DNA of 64,000 bases from Melampsora larici-populina 98AG31 (taxonomy: Eukaryota > Basidiomycota > Pucciniomycetes > Pucciniales > Melampsoraceae): assembly GCF_000204055.1 (NCBI RefSeq), contig NW_006768822.1, positions 337,122 to 401,121 of the forward strand, written 5' to 3'. Positions 33,335 to 44,876 of this stretch are shown here, in pieces (positions within the stretch are counted from its first letter, which is position 1; every line of letters starts with the position of its first letter). The position numbers and the translations under genes were made by a program. The notes below the pieces were generated by a model that searched no databases, had not been told where the DNA came from, and was given only the letters and a program-made list of their open reading frames with translations.

Positions 33335-35055
33335 TCACAAAGGTTCTTGATCAGGATATATAAGACGAAGGAAGGCCTCCAGCTCTTGCGGAGTCTTCCC
33401 TTCCAAAACCAATCTTTCGCAAAAAGCTTTACGTTCTTTTTGGGTTTCTTGAGCCAATCTCCTTGATTCGCTTTCGCGTTGCTCCTCACGGTCAAGAAAA
33501 TATCGTTCTTTAGTCCAGCTGAGGGTAGATTTCCTATCTTCCATTTCAGCTTGAATTCTAGCTTTGTCCGCTTTCATTCTCGCTTCGTCGAGATGTTGGC
33601 GCCAATCTTGAGCTTTCGCAATGACCTCGAGTTTTGCGTCGTTTGCTTGTTGGATTGCTATAGCAAGCGCACCTTTTTGATCTTTAATATGGACATTGGA
33701 TGGGTCGATCGATGGCAGTGGGTCCATAGCCCGGCGAGAGAGTGTTGCGCGGGCGTTTCGAGAGCCAGCGGATTGAGAATGAGTGACAGTCGTCAACTTC
33801 GTCGGTCTTGCGTCATCTTCAGAACTAGAGTCCAAGGCTCGTTCTTCTGCAGAGAGCGCAAACTTGCTGGTCCGAACCTTTTTGATTTGTTTGCCTTTGG
33901 TCAAATGAGAGAATGGCTTGATGGCACCGGAGGTAGACTGAACCTTTTTCGAGAGGTCTGCAAGTGGAGCCAGAGATACATTCAGATTTTCTTTGTCTCG
34001 TCCTTTGGGCGTAGGAGGTGGGGAGCTAAATTCGTCATTCAAAAAACTGCGGTAGTGATCGTTGAGAGCATCAGGGCTCCTCGGGGTTTCCCCAGGAGTT
34101 GCAGGTGAAGGTGAAATGGGTTGAGTATGGAAACCTTCTTCAAAATCGGCAAGGTGGTTAGGCTCTTGGCTGGGAAGGGGGCGTATCACTTGGGAAATCG
34201 GGGGTGGCCCTAAGGAAAACAAGTCAGGATGTCATGTTTATAAAGTTGGTCTCATGTTTAATTTTGGAAAACTTCAAAAATGAACTTACCTGGTCTCACG
34301 GCGGAGTGATCATGTCCATCAGTGGAATCACTTTCACCTACCTCAATGTCATTAAAATCTTGAGCACCCAGTCCACTGTCAAGGATCCCAAAAGGATTCA
34401 CATTTCCTTTGTCCCGAAATAGACCATCCATCTTGGGATAACAAGGACACATCGACTCTAAAAGGGCTTCCATAGTATGAATACCTCGTGCGTGGTGCTT
34501 TGCCTCGAGACCAGCCCCGGTCTTTGAGCTGAGAGTTTTCGCAGATTGATACTTGCTCTTGTATCTTCAAAGACGCAGAAGGAGAGTACGGCCGGTCAAG
34601 TGCATATCCGTTGAATTGTGACGTTCATTGTAGTTGTTGTTGAGTTTAATAGCGAGAGTGTTCAGAAGAGTCTTTGGACTCATGGGCAAACCGGTCACCT
34701 TCGTTTGGCTGCCTCCCCCAAAGAGAGAGTTGAGAACATTGGGTTTGGCGAGGTAAGCCACAATGGTTTTGTAATCGACTAGTTCAAAAGGCGGGCTGTC
34801 TGTGTTTGACCTTTTAGTGTTACTAGCGCTGGCTGCTCGTTCCGCTCGTTTGTTGGCCGCGAGGCGGGATCGTTTCACTGCAGCAGCACTTGCCTTTGAC
34901 CCTACCACATGGCCAGATAGGGCCAGGTCCGCCGCAATCTGAGCCTTAGTTCGGCGTGGGCGACGGGCGCTATTTTGAGAGCGACGTGGTGATGATCTTG
35001 GCGAAGCGTGCATATCAGATGAGGCAGATGACTCAAAGTCTTTCAAAGAAAACAA
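33335..35055 (-). pseudogene. Harbinger accessory protein gene (Myb/SANT-like partner), with a premature stop
   Basis: The minus strand encodes, in one frame, a basic N-terminus (RRPRRTKAQIAADLALSG), LVDYKTIVAYLAKPNVLNSL, HLTGRTLLLRL, then an in-frame TGA (34567-34569), RYKSKYQSAKTLSSKTGAGL, LESMCPCYPKMDGLF and, after an 80-bp intron (34289-34210), a charged helical C-terminus ending near LIYPDQEPL. The LTG...LESMCPCY arrangement is one I associate with abundant rust-fungus proteins accompanying Harbinger transposases; that link is from memory. TGA could arise from CGA by one transition. The 5' end is uncertain: no ATG starts this frame and an upstream exon probably exists between 35060 and 35300. 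The role would be DNA binding or nuclear delivery of the transposase. Confidence 0.65.
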
Positions 35056-36050
35056 ATTAGACCATTTGTACAGATCGATATGAATGAGGAAGTAGATAAC
35101 CTACCAATTTGGTGAACCACTAGCAGACCGACGTAAAACGAGTTCGAAAGCAAAAAGCAAAGGTTATGGAATGGGGGGGTAAGAGCTAAACGGATGAATG
35201 AATATCCAAATAAGTGACCTTGATCAAACGAGAACAAAAAACAAGAAGAAAAAGAAAGAACCAATCATTCACAGGTGACAAGATGCCTAATCCAATATCC
35301 GATTTTTGATGACAAGAAAGAAATACTGCACATTGAGAAAACGCTCTTGTTGAGAAGCAGAGTACCTTATATAATGAAAATGCAGCGCGTGCCAGATATA
35401 GATCGTACCAGCTTCAACCAGGTTATGCGCGTGACTGCGCCTGAAATCAATATTGAGACTGAAATCTATTTGAGATGTGATCGTTGAACCTATCAAAACC
35501 CGATGTCCACCAAAAAGGACTTCGCAACACAAGCGTCCGAAGTCGGAATTGGCCTCTGTGCGTAACTTCACGTGATATCAAAAGGGCCAACCAAACCGAT
35601 GTGGACGTCAGACGTTCTTTCTTGATGATACGATTTAAATCCGAAAAGGAGTGCCAAATTGAGGCGGACAGAGCTGATAACCGATGCTGAGAAACCTGGC
35701 AAGTGAAGCTGAGAGACCTAACGTTTAATACCCTGTGAATCCTGAAACGATTTCCAAATCAATGTCCTGAAGCGTGAGGTGAGAAAGTTGAGGGAAGCCA
35801 AAACCATGTAACCCAAGATCATGCAACGTAGGTTGACCAAAAGTACCGGGGGCTCAGAGCTACCGGCCCAGGAGTAGCCGGTAAATCAGGGACAACCAGC
35901 AAAAAAACCACAACTTGAAAAAAACAAACGTTGCAAAAAGGCACAAACAAATAAAAAAAACAAACGGCTAAGTTTTTTTTTATATCTTTTTTTCGCTGCA
36001 AGCAGGGAAGGGCTGTAAAATTTATAAGGCCAAATGTTGATTCTTAAAAC
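35056..36050. other. right part of the Harbinger element, non-coding or unassigned
   Basis: Likely contains the first exon and promoter of the accessory gene and subterminal DNA. No further gene is supported. Confidence 0.4.
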
Positions 36051-36078
36051 CGCGAGCCACCTCTAGAGCTGGCTCGCG
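36051..36078. repeat. perfect hairpin near the right end of the Harbinger element
   Basis: CGCGAGCCA and TGGCTCGCG are exact complements separated by 10 bases containing TCTAGA. It may be a transposase site or structured end; function is not known. Confidence 0.6.
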
Positions 36079-36230
36079 ACCTTAAGATTATACATAAAAT
36101 TTTAAGGAACCGAACAAAACTCAAATTTCTAATTTGGGTCGTAAAACGCCTACTTGAACCGCCCTATTAGTTTCAGCAAGACTTTGAACTTTCAGTCGCC
36201 TTTGAAGATTGTCATCTCGTTCTGTGAAAG

Positions 36231-37111
36231 ATGTCTTGGAATCAATCAACGATCTTTCAACTTTTGCTCGCTATCCTGCTTATCGCAGGGTTCGGGTCTC
36301 ATCTTTTCGTAGCTGCAAATGCTATAGATTGCAAGTTTGGTTATTTTAAATCCGGCTCCGTTTATGGTCAGTCAAAGATTTCTCAGTAGTCTTTAGCTTC
36401 TTCAAAATCGATCACCTGTCTTTACTTTTCAAGGATAATGTGAACTGATCCAAAACTTCAAACAACTCTTTGATGAATCTATACTCGCAGTGTGTACGGC
36501 ACCAGACCACGTCACCTATATCTGCCAACATTGTGGAAGGGCCGATGGACTGTCACCCGGTGAGAGAGGATCTTATTATATCTTCATTCAATGGGCAAGT
36601 TAGACAGACAGCTTACAACTTGGTTCTAATTACACAGTTGGTCTTGACTGTGTTGATGAAGCCGGACACCAAGTAGGCAAGGGAAATTGGTGGAATTGTG
36701 ACTACAAAATGGGTCCCTTGTCAACAACCCCTCGCGCAGACCAAATAAACATAGGTGAGTGATTTTGCATGTTTCATCTCATAAGTACTTTGATTGCGTA
36801 TATCACTTCGAGATCTCTCGAGTTACGTTGGATCCAGAGAATTCGAACGTCTTGAGGCTTATGAAAAACTGACGTATTGAACTCTGATTCTTTCCTGGAC
36901 ATTGAAAACAAAAGTTTGTCAGCACTATATCAACGGGTCTGGAGGGGTGGGCACGTACTATTGCAAGTCTCCCGGTAGATTCCAACGTAAGTAAAACTTC
37001 CAGAACTCGTTTACGCTCAGATATATGATATTTACTCATCACTAACTGACACTCCCTATGGTTTAATCTTGATAATGTTTGCCATCAGAATGTACTTCGT
37101 GTAGCACATGA
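36231..37111 (+). CDS. small cysteine-rich secreted protein, copy C
   Basis: Exons 36231-36366, 36491-36559, 36638-36754, 36915-36986 and 37089-37111 (138 aa), all introns phase 1 and GT-AG. Signal peptide FQLLLAILLIAGFGSHLF, then ten cysteines: AIDC, VCT, ICQHCGRADGL, DCV, WWNC, VCQH, YYC and QCTSC. The coding region is intact, but the promoter module and TATA box are 9.6 kb upstream, beyond the Harbinger insertion. Normal expression is therefore doubtful unless a promoter at the element's right end drives it. Closest relative by eye is copy D, including non-coding flanks. Confidence 0.82.
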
Positions 37112-37957
37112 AACCATCACCATCCTGAGTTACCCTGCAGGTATACATCATTGTTGCATGTCCATGATGGTGTTTCTTAAAGGAGTTGCTGCAAATCATT
37201 GGCATGAGCCTTGTTTAGTCAAACCTTTTGCCCTTTAGCTCAAGAGACATGTCACTCATTGATATTGGAAATGCATACTTATTTATTTCAAGTATAAAGA
37301 GCTTCCATTCAATTAAGAAGGGCTATCAATGAGCTTACTAACTTGTAAGAGAGCTACATACTCAGATTTGTCACAAATGGTTACATTTCCTCCGGGAGAT
37401 CACTTTTTCAAGGTTGCAGAAAATACCCAAAGCTTGCTTTTGAAAAATACACCAGCTTGTGCTGCCTGCATAGTAAAAAAGTGGACTGCTTTGAAGGCCT
37501 ATGACTTGGAACCCATAAGATTGAAAAGACAGTCAATCCACCACAGCTTTGACACAACTAACCTGTATATTGATGGCAAATGACCAGTCATGAGCCATTA
37601 CTTGATTCCATCATCCAAGCTGTGTCATCATGAGCACTCTTCAAATCACATTTCTCAAAAATCAGCTTCCTACCTCTCAATGTCTTGCTCATAAAACATA
37701 GCTCCGTGGGCTTTTTGGGTTAGGCTTGCAAAGGGTGGGTATACAAGTCAGCTACTACCGTCACGCACCCCCGGCAAACATCCTCTCAGGCGGAGGACAT
37801 TTTTTTTATTTCATTTTTTTAAGTGTTTTTGTAGCCGCTAGGCTATCAAACACTTTTGTATGTCCAGCACCGGTAAAGTACATACAGGAATTTCACCTGT
37901 TTTACAGGTTCGGGCTATCGAACACGGTATGTGTGTCGTATCAAATGAAAATGTTGT
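37112..37957. other. duplicated spacer between copies C and D
   Basis: Resembles 25621-26332. An insertion of T-rich sequence near 37800-37880 distinguishes it. No gene supported. Confidence 0.5.
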
Positions 37958-38057
37958 GGCAGTGTGGCTGACGTTAAAGCCTAATAAGGCCTGATGGTTT
38001 CTTATACATGAGGCTTGCGACCGAACAGTACAGTGTGAGTGTGATTTTATATATAAA
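37958..38057 (+). promoter_or_regulatory. promoter module of copy D, partly degraded
   Basis: GTGTGGCTGACGTTAAAGCC, with the middle of the module lost, then CCTGATGGTTTCT, GAGGCTTGCGAC and TATATATAAAAGCTTCTTTG at 38046. The shortened module may have altered activity. Confidence 0.55.
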
Positions 38058-38198
38058 AGCTTCTTTGTTGAAGAGGATGTTAAGAAGTGCAACACCTGTC
38101 TTCTTCACGGGCCTTTCATAACCTGCTGTATCTCCGCTGTTAGCTTTATCAAGAACTTTTAGTCGCCTTTAACAGATTGAGATCTTGTTCTGTGAAAT

Positions 38199-39112
38199 AT
38201 GTCTTGGAATCGATCAACTATCATCTATCAACTTTTTCTCGCTATCCTGCTTGTCGCAGAGTTTGGGTCTCATATTTTCGTATCTGCTAATGCACTAGAT
38301 TGCAAGTTCGGTTATCATAAAACCGGCTACGTTTATGGTCAGTCAAAAATTTCCCTTCAGTCGGTAGTTTCTAGCTTCTTCAAATTTCATCACCTGTCTT
38401 TCATTCCCAAGGATAAAGTGAACTGATCCCAAACTTTAAACAAATCTCTGATAAATCTACACTCGCAGTGTGCACGCCAGAAGACCACGCCACCTATATC
38501 TGCCAACATTGTGGAAGGGCTGATGGACTGTTACCCAATAAGAGAGGATCTTATTATATCTTCATTCAATGGGCAAGTTAAACAGACCGCTTACATCTCG
38601 GTTCGAATTACACAGTTGGTCTTGACTGCGTTGATGAAGCCGGAAACCAAGTAGGCAAGGAGAACCGGGGGAAGTGGTGGACTTGCGACTATGAATTGAG
38701 CCCTTTGAAAACAACCCCTCGCTCAGACCAAAGAAACACCCGTGAGTGATTCTGCATGTTTCATCTCATATATTTTGATTGGGTATCTCAATTTGAGATA
38801 TCTCGAGTTCCTTTGAATCCGAGCGTCTTGAGGCTTTGATGCAAATTGACATACCAGAATACTGATGAAATGAATTCCAATTGTTTCCTGAACGAACATC
38901 AAAAACAAAAGTTTGTCAGCACATCATTGACAATTCTGGAGGGAGAGCCACATACTATTGCAAGGCTCCCGGGAGGTACCAACGTAAGTACAACTTTCAG
39001 AACTCGTTTGCGGTCAGACATATGATCTCAATAACTGATGCTTCCTATGGTTTAAACTCGACAATGTTTCCCATCAGAATGTACGTCGTGTGAATGTACT
39101 ACGTGCAAATGA
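38199..39112 (+). pseudogene. small cysteine-rich secreted protein, copy D, splice donor lost
   Basis: Family exons can be placed at 38199-38337, 38469-38537, 38616-38741, 38912-38983 and 39078-39112. The signal peptide (YQLFLAILLVAEFGSHIF) and CQHCGRADGL are intact. The donor after exon 2 reads CCCA/ATAAGA where copy C has CCCG/GTGAGA, so the intron has no GT; reading through meets a stop within 20 codons. If spliced like its relatives it would have twelve cysteines, with an extra pair at the C-terminus (CTSCECTTCK). It may be a very recent pseudogene or use another donor. Confidence 0.75.
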
Positions 39113-39365
39113 AATGTTTCAACCATCACCAGCCTGAGTTACCCTCAGGTAACTATTATTGTTGCATGTCCATGATGGTATTGCTTAAAGGAGTTGCTGC
39201 AAATGATTGGCATGAGCCTGGTTCGGTCAAACCTTTTGTCCTTTAGCTTAGAAGACGTGCCACTCATTGATATTGGAAATGCATACTTATCTATATGTCA
39301 CGCCTTTGAATATGAACAACTGATTTCATGATTCCAATTCATGTAATAGTGATGCAGATAATTCT

Positions 39366-39564
39366 AAAGTGATAGACTGACAGGTAAGATACTAAACACT
39401 CATCGCGTCTTGGTTCATTTGTTTTTTTAGGGAGTCGGTTGGTAAATCAATTTACCAGGTGATGATGATGGAAGAAAGAACATAGTAGGTTTTAGTAAAG
39501 GAGTTGAAGGAGTCCGATCTCATGAAGTTGAAGATTGATGATTTGGTGGGTTTTGATCAGATGC
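39366..39564 (-). pseudogene. relic of GT43 glycosyltransferase exon 1
   Basis: Aligns with the 5' part of the GT43 gene (about 18918-19120): shared words include GTGATA, GGTAAGATA, CGCGTCTT, GGTTTTAGTAAAGGAGTTG against GGTTTCGGTAAAGGAGTTG, and TTTTGATCAGATG. Only about 200 bases remain, with indels and no frame. It lies between copies D and E exactly as the full gene lies between A and B. Confidence 0.85.
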
Positions 39565-39861
39565 AAAGGATGCGGTGATCTTACCCACTTCTGCCGAAGC
39601 CGTACCTCTCCTCGTGTTGCATAGTGCGTCTTACGTGGATCCTGTTTGCTTGCAGGATTCCTCCCGGAAGAAACTTCCGTGGCCAAGAGCATAATTGTTT
39701 TGATCTTGTGAGGGTGACGGCTCGTGACGCAACCTCCCAGAATTCGCTCGATCATCATGAACCCTTCTGTGTTCTTAACAAAGTCATCCCACTCGTTTTG
39801 AGCTGAGCGGCGAGCCTGTACTGGCCAGCTCAACGTTTGGGCAAAGGTCCTGAAAGGTCTC

Positions 39862-39972
39862 AAGTGGCTGACCAAAACCCCGTGGATAAAGGTATAGCCT
39901 GATTGTATCAATGAGGCTTGAGACGAATTCGGAAAGAAAATCTTCGTCGATGAACTGCTTTGAGTATATAAA
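39862..39972 (+). promoter_or_regulatory. conserved promoter module and TATA box of copy E
   Basis: AAGTGGCTGACCAAAACCCC, GGATAAAGGTATAGCCTGAT, GAGGCTTGAGAC, then TATATAAAGCTGCTT at 39965. The ATG is 233 bases after the module start. Confidence 0.7.
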
Positions 39973-40094
39973 GCTGCTTGGATAAAAGAAAACTCAGCAA
40001 GGAGTTTACTCGCTATTGACTTCCGAAATACTTTGGTATTCCATTCGCTCTTCAACTTGTGGAACAAATCTATCAACACCTTGTTTCCTAAAAT

Positions 40095-41024
40095 ATGTCT
40101 TGGAAGCCATCGATCCGGATCTTTCATCTTTTCCTCGTTTTCCTTCTCGCCGTCGGAGATCTCAGTTCACATATTTTCGCAGACGCTAATGCTATAGACT
40201 GCAAGTACAGTTGGTCTAAAGGACGCGCCCTGGAAGACGGGACCATACCATACTGTCAGTCCAATATCTTGACTTCAGTCTTCAATATTTCTATTTACCA
40301 AGATTCTTGAAAATTTCTTCCGACACTGTAAACTGACCCAACACTTTGAATTCCTTGCCCTAAATTATCATCATCAAAGTGTGTCATACTTCACTCAATA
40401 CCGTTTACAAATGTACATGGTGTGGAAGGAATGATCATTTGATACCCTGTGAGAGATATTTTTTTCGTTTTCAATCGATGGGCAATGTAGATAAAACGCT
40501 TATCTTTCTATTGATCATCCAACACCACAGCTACGAGTAATTGCGTTGATTACAGTGGAAAAGTGGTGGCAGGAGGCGGAACATTGACTTGCGACATCGC
40601 AATTGCTGTCACAAGCGACCGTCCAGATGGCCGAACACTCAGTCAGTCATTTCGCTCATTTCAACTTCTATATTTCGACTACATACACTTGTTCGATATC
40701 TCTTGGAATTCCAAAAGATTAGTGGAACTCTGTAACAAAGCTTCCAAGCAATCCGACACGCCAGATCACTAATCCGTCGAACTTTGACTAATCCTTTAAT
40801 CTTCAAAACAAAAGTTTGCACCCATACTGCAAGGGATAAAACGTCGAATGCGTACTATTGCATGACTCTCAAAGTCTTCCAGCGTAAGTTAAACTGATTG
40901 AACTCATTTGTTGTGAAGCAGATGGTTTTGACTCATTACTAACTCACCCATTTTGATGGTGTAAACTTGATGATGTTTGATATGTTATCTAGAATGTCCG
41001 CAGGGTTCGTGTAAAGCCGAATAA
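40095..41024 (+). CDS. small cysteine-rich secreted protein, copy E
   Basis: Exons 40095-40254, 40380-40448, 40531-40641, 40815-40883 and 40993-41024 (146 aa), all introns phase 1, donors GTCAGT, GTGAGA, GTCAGT and GTAAGT. Signal peptide FHLFLVFLLAVGDLSSHIF; ten cysteines: AIDC, LCH, KCTWCGRNDHL, NCV, LTC, ICTH, YYC and QCPQGSC. It is more divergent than C and D, with the WWNC tryptophans lost. All splice sites, promoter module and TATA box are present, so this is the best candidate for a fully functional forward copy besides A. Confidence 0.8.
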
Positions 41025-42357
41025 CACGTTGAATTAATTCGTGTCTTGTCACATTTACAAAGTGGTTCAATGTGAGTTTGATCTGACTATTGTGTGCTAT
41101 TGTTCCTCAAGGATGTGGCTACGAAAATTTTCACGATTTTTATCTAATCACACCTTTTGCACTTAAAGTCAGGACTAGAGGAAATGTGACTCGTTGGGCT
41201 TGGTCCGGATCAAAGCTCATCAGATATAACCTATGATATTTGTGGTATGTAAACAAGAACTGGCATTCCACTTAGAAAAGGCAGTCATCATTCCGGACCA
41301 CCACAGAAAATGTCTTTACACCTCGACCAACCTCTTGGATGTGTTTCCAAACTAGTGTCCCAGTGATGACTTGCAACCCTTGATGAAATGCTCTGTATGT
41401 ACCAAAGCCAGTGTTTTTTTACCGCCATTGGTATCATGTGTTCCAACTTTCCTATGGAGATATAAAAAAACAAGCCAATCAATCTTCAGAAGGACTCAGC
41501 TTCAGAGTCTCTATTTCTCAAAATAAATCCAATCTTGTCCTCTCAGAAATTAGAATACACTGGTGCTCAATCCTCAGCCTCAGAGCTGATGTTACTTAAC
41601 CAGCTCAGTCAGCTGTCTTTCTGTTGAAACTTAATACCCAGAGCCCCGTCAAGTTATGTTGATTGAGGGCCAGTTTTTCTTGGTATACTACAAGCCCTTG
41701 CAATAACAAATTATACAAGAGTTCAATACGGCTCAATCAGTTTTCAAAACAACCTTAAAGCCTCAGCTTTTGTCTAATGACCCTAGTTGTTTGTTTGACT
41801 GAAATCTATCTATCCCCAAATTCTGAGCGTCATGAGAATGAACTTTCGAGCCCAATGACCCACACCTTTGCATTTTTGCAGGTCTTTCTAGTACAATCCC
41901 AAAGTGTTTATAAAAGGTGCCCTAGAATAACCAAGGAGGAATGTATGTGAGACAATTGAGCATGGCAGGCACTCCAGACATCTCGGTTTCTTGAAAATGA
42001 GTCATTGCAAATGCAAGTTGATATTGGTTTTGTTTGTTTGTTCTGGCATGAAGGTGTTTTTGTTTGGTTCCTTCTAAATCAGGACATATTAAAAATGGGC
42101 CAAAAGTGTGCATTCAGGGCAAGATCTTGTTACGTATGATGATGATGTTATGGACATGATGCAAAAGATACGGTGAGGTGAAGGTAAAAGTTGAGATATA
42201 AAACTTGATTGAAAATCCGAAACACCACTGACAGTCAGACTCACAGTACAAACCGAATTTATTTTTGGAATTTCTCAACTTTCACTCAACCACTTCCTCT
42301 TCCACTTCCTCCTCCTCTTACACTTTTCTTAACATTCTCAACTTTAGTTCGGCAAGA
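41025..42357. other. intergenic region between the effector cluster and conserved genes
   Basis: The first 250 bases are 3' flank shared with other cysteine-rich copies. The rest contains no supported gene; the last 100 bases are pyrimidine-rich and probably the leader of the next gene. Confidence 0.45.
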
Positions 42358-44467
42358 ATGACCTCTCTCTCTAGCCTTCCATCAGGTCCACTTCGTTTAT
42401 CCACTTCTTCAAAACCAATCAACACTTTCTCTCTTAAATGTCAGTCGATTTGCTCATTTCTTCAGTAATCCAATTCTTATCTTTTTTTTTTGATTCCTTT
42501 TTCTAGATCCGGCTTCTCATCCATCCGACTTATCCACCGCTGGTGCTGCTCTCTCTTCTACCGCTTCTGGTGATATCTCTCTACGAATCGCTCCAGGGGC
42601 TCATCCCGGTGAAGCACGTGGTCGAAGATGGGCCGGAAAGACGACTAGACCTACGGGTGATGTGGAATGTGCTATCGTTTGGGATCCTACTCAGAATGTG
42701 AGTCTTTCTTGAAACTGCTCATCAGATACTCATGGTGGACTGATCAAGCAGTTTGTGATGTGGTCTTGTTTTGGCTAGTGTTGGACGCTTCATCGAATCG
42801 ATAATGTGGTCCAGTTGGCTCATGACGATCCTCAACCGTTACCCAGAAAGCCAACTACGACGATTCCAGCAGCCACCAGAGCAGCTCCACTGGCTCTTCC
42901 CAAACCCGCTCGCCCAGCTCCACCTCCACCTGTGATCTCTCAAGTTTCAAGGGAACCTTCTGCGGTGGTGAACCAACCCATCATTATCTCTAGTTCATCA
43001 GTCCCAAGCTCGAGTAAAGCTGACAGCAAATCATCTCAGCCAACACCTCCGAACCATCAGCGTGAACTTTCGGGTCGGTCAATGGCCACTGATCCGAGTA
43101 CCAGTCGACAAAGTTCACTTGACTCCTCCTCATCCAAATCTGCTGCTGATCAACACCACGGATTAGCGTTGCCTTTGAAAAAGACTGTTCAGCCACTCTC
43201 TCATCTTCCCCAAACCACGGCTCATCGGATCACGAACCATTCGACGACCTCTACGATTTCTTCACCAGGAGATCAAGGTCCGATTCGTGTGGTACAAGCA
43301 GAAGAGATTGAAGAGTTTGATTTTGCTGATAGTTCACCGGATCGAGCTCCTCTTCAGCCGATCATTGCAGCTTCTCCTCTGACATTACCGAGTCCAGGAG
43401 TAGGCCAAGGATCGCGTTCGGGCCATTCTCATCCTCACACGAACTTTAGTCCAGTGGGACGACCTAGCTTGAGTCGCTCACCCTCATTGGTGGAGACGGG
43501 AACGGCATGCTCTCCTTTGGCTCGACCGAATGCTAGCCAAGGCTTGGCTTTACCGACTCGCTCAGCCGGTCATCGTGCTACTGCACCCTCTCCTGCGTAC
43601 CAAATCAATGGAATCGCACCACGTTCATCAGCTGCAGTGGCTCACAACCAACCCACTGCGCCAAGTCCACTCCAAAGCGTGGCATACTCTTCAAGTTCTT
43701 CACCCACTGATCCAGTGCAAGGAGCACCTACACCCCCAGTCGTAGGTATCTCGCCTGCTTCACTCAATGCTGGCACCACTAGTAGTGCTACTGCTCTACG
43801 GGCTCCGCTGAACAGACCGGTACCGGGCCAATCACCTGCATGGCAACAATACAACCATCATCTCCAACACGCTTCTAATCCAGCTTCACCACATCATCTT
43901 TCTAACCGATCCCCAGCTCCATTGACGAACCAAAACCTAAGTCAACAAACCGGTTCGATGCCTACCCGAACGTATCATCGAAGTGATTCTGGAAGTTCGG
44001 TACGCGAAAGTGATTCGTCATCTGACGAAGAAAGTTCGGAAGAAGAAGTAGAAGAAGTGGAACCCATCAACTCAGTAGTCCCACTGCCAACGGTTGTTGC
44101 AAGCTCTCATCCTACTGTTGGGACTGGAGCGGTACCTAACTCTGAGGATGATGCAGAAGCTGATGAGGATGATGAAGAGGATGATGCCGAGTTTGAAAAC
44201 ATGGCCACCGAACTTGAAGCTAGTATGCTGATTCGTGATTACTATGGACCAGGAGCAGAAGAACCCAAGGGTTTGGAAGAGACGGTTCCTGCCACGGTAG
44301 TAGTTGCTCCCAAGGCTAAAGCTACTAAGAAGAAGGGAACTGGAACGGGTAATAAGTCGGGAGGCGGAGGCCATCGGAAAACGAGTGCTGCTGGTGCTGG
44401 TAATGGGAAGTCGGGAGGAGGGGGAGGAGGGGGGAAAGGGAAGTCTAAGGAAAAAGGAAAGAATTGA
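42358..44467 (+). CDS. ELL-associated factor (EAF)-like transcription elongation protein
   Basis: Exons 42358-42439, 42507-42697 and 42779-44467 (653 aa). Donors are GTCAGT and GTGAGT; joins are in frame. Residues 1-110 match the EAF N-terminal domain by pattern: an opening PLRLST strand, GDISLRI, a basic GRRWAGKTTRPTG loop, then VECAIVWDPTQN and CWTLHRIDNVVQL, the ECvLif-D...tLeRld signature. The rest is a long Ser/Pro-rich disordered region, an acidic stretch near residue 560 (DDAEADEDDEEDD) and a Gly/Lys-rich C-terminus. EAF partners with ELL in stimulating RNA polymerase II elongation in the nucleus. Identification rests on the N-terminal domain only. Confidence 0.75.
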
Positions 44468-44876
44468 AAAAACAAAGTGAAATTGTTTGAAAATGTACTT
44501 TTTTGTGATTTTTGATTTTTGATTATCATTGTTTGGAATTCTTTTTTTTGTTTTTCTTGAACTTTTTTCGAGAAAGAAGAATGGTTGTTGTTGTTTTTGA
44601 TTTGTATAGATATAGATAAGTAGGAGTGAGAGAGAAGTGTGTAACTTTTAGTAATATTTATTGATTTACAATTATTTAAAGAAAAGAAACTTTTTTTTTG
44701 AGGTTTTGATTGTTTGGGTTGTTTTAAGTGAGATTTGATGGTTGAGAATGAAATCAGAGAGAGAGAGAAGAAAAGTAAAATACTAAAATCAAATTTCTTA
44801 AAGTTACTCAGCATTTTCAGAACCAGAACCAATTCATCCGATTCATCCATCCATTCGATTCATCCGATTTATCAAG

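Larger units (their letters stand above)
26545..36164. mobile_element. PIF/Harbinger-like element with nested insertions (9.6 kb)
   Basis: Left end GGGCAGTTCAAGTTG, complement of the right end GGGCGGTTCAAGTAG. The flanks repeat TATTA, and the duplicated string extends to CTATTAG if the outer GC-rich bases are counted as flank, so the target duplication is 5-7 bases, longer than the usual 3. It encodes a Harbinger-type transposase (forward) and a convergent accessory gene (reverse). A 3.6-kb hAT at 29714-33326 and a TA-flanked MITE at 29333-29540 are nested in it; without the hAT the element is about 6 kb. It sits in the 5' UTR region of copy C. Confidence 0.82.

Noticed and set aside
33479..34108. 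209-codon forward open frame
   Set aside because: It is the antisense of the Harbinger accessory gene, whose frame has family-like motifs and a matched intron; the forward frame has none.
41288..42113. Several short open frames between copy E and the EAF-like gene
   Set aside because: No start context, splice signals, paralogues or motifs; lengths fit chance in AT-rich DNA.
44242..44850. 202-codon reverse open frame over the end of the EAF-like gene
   Set aside because: Antisense of low-complexity Gly/Lys codons and AT-rich 3' UTR, giving artificial Pro- and Phe-rich runs.
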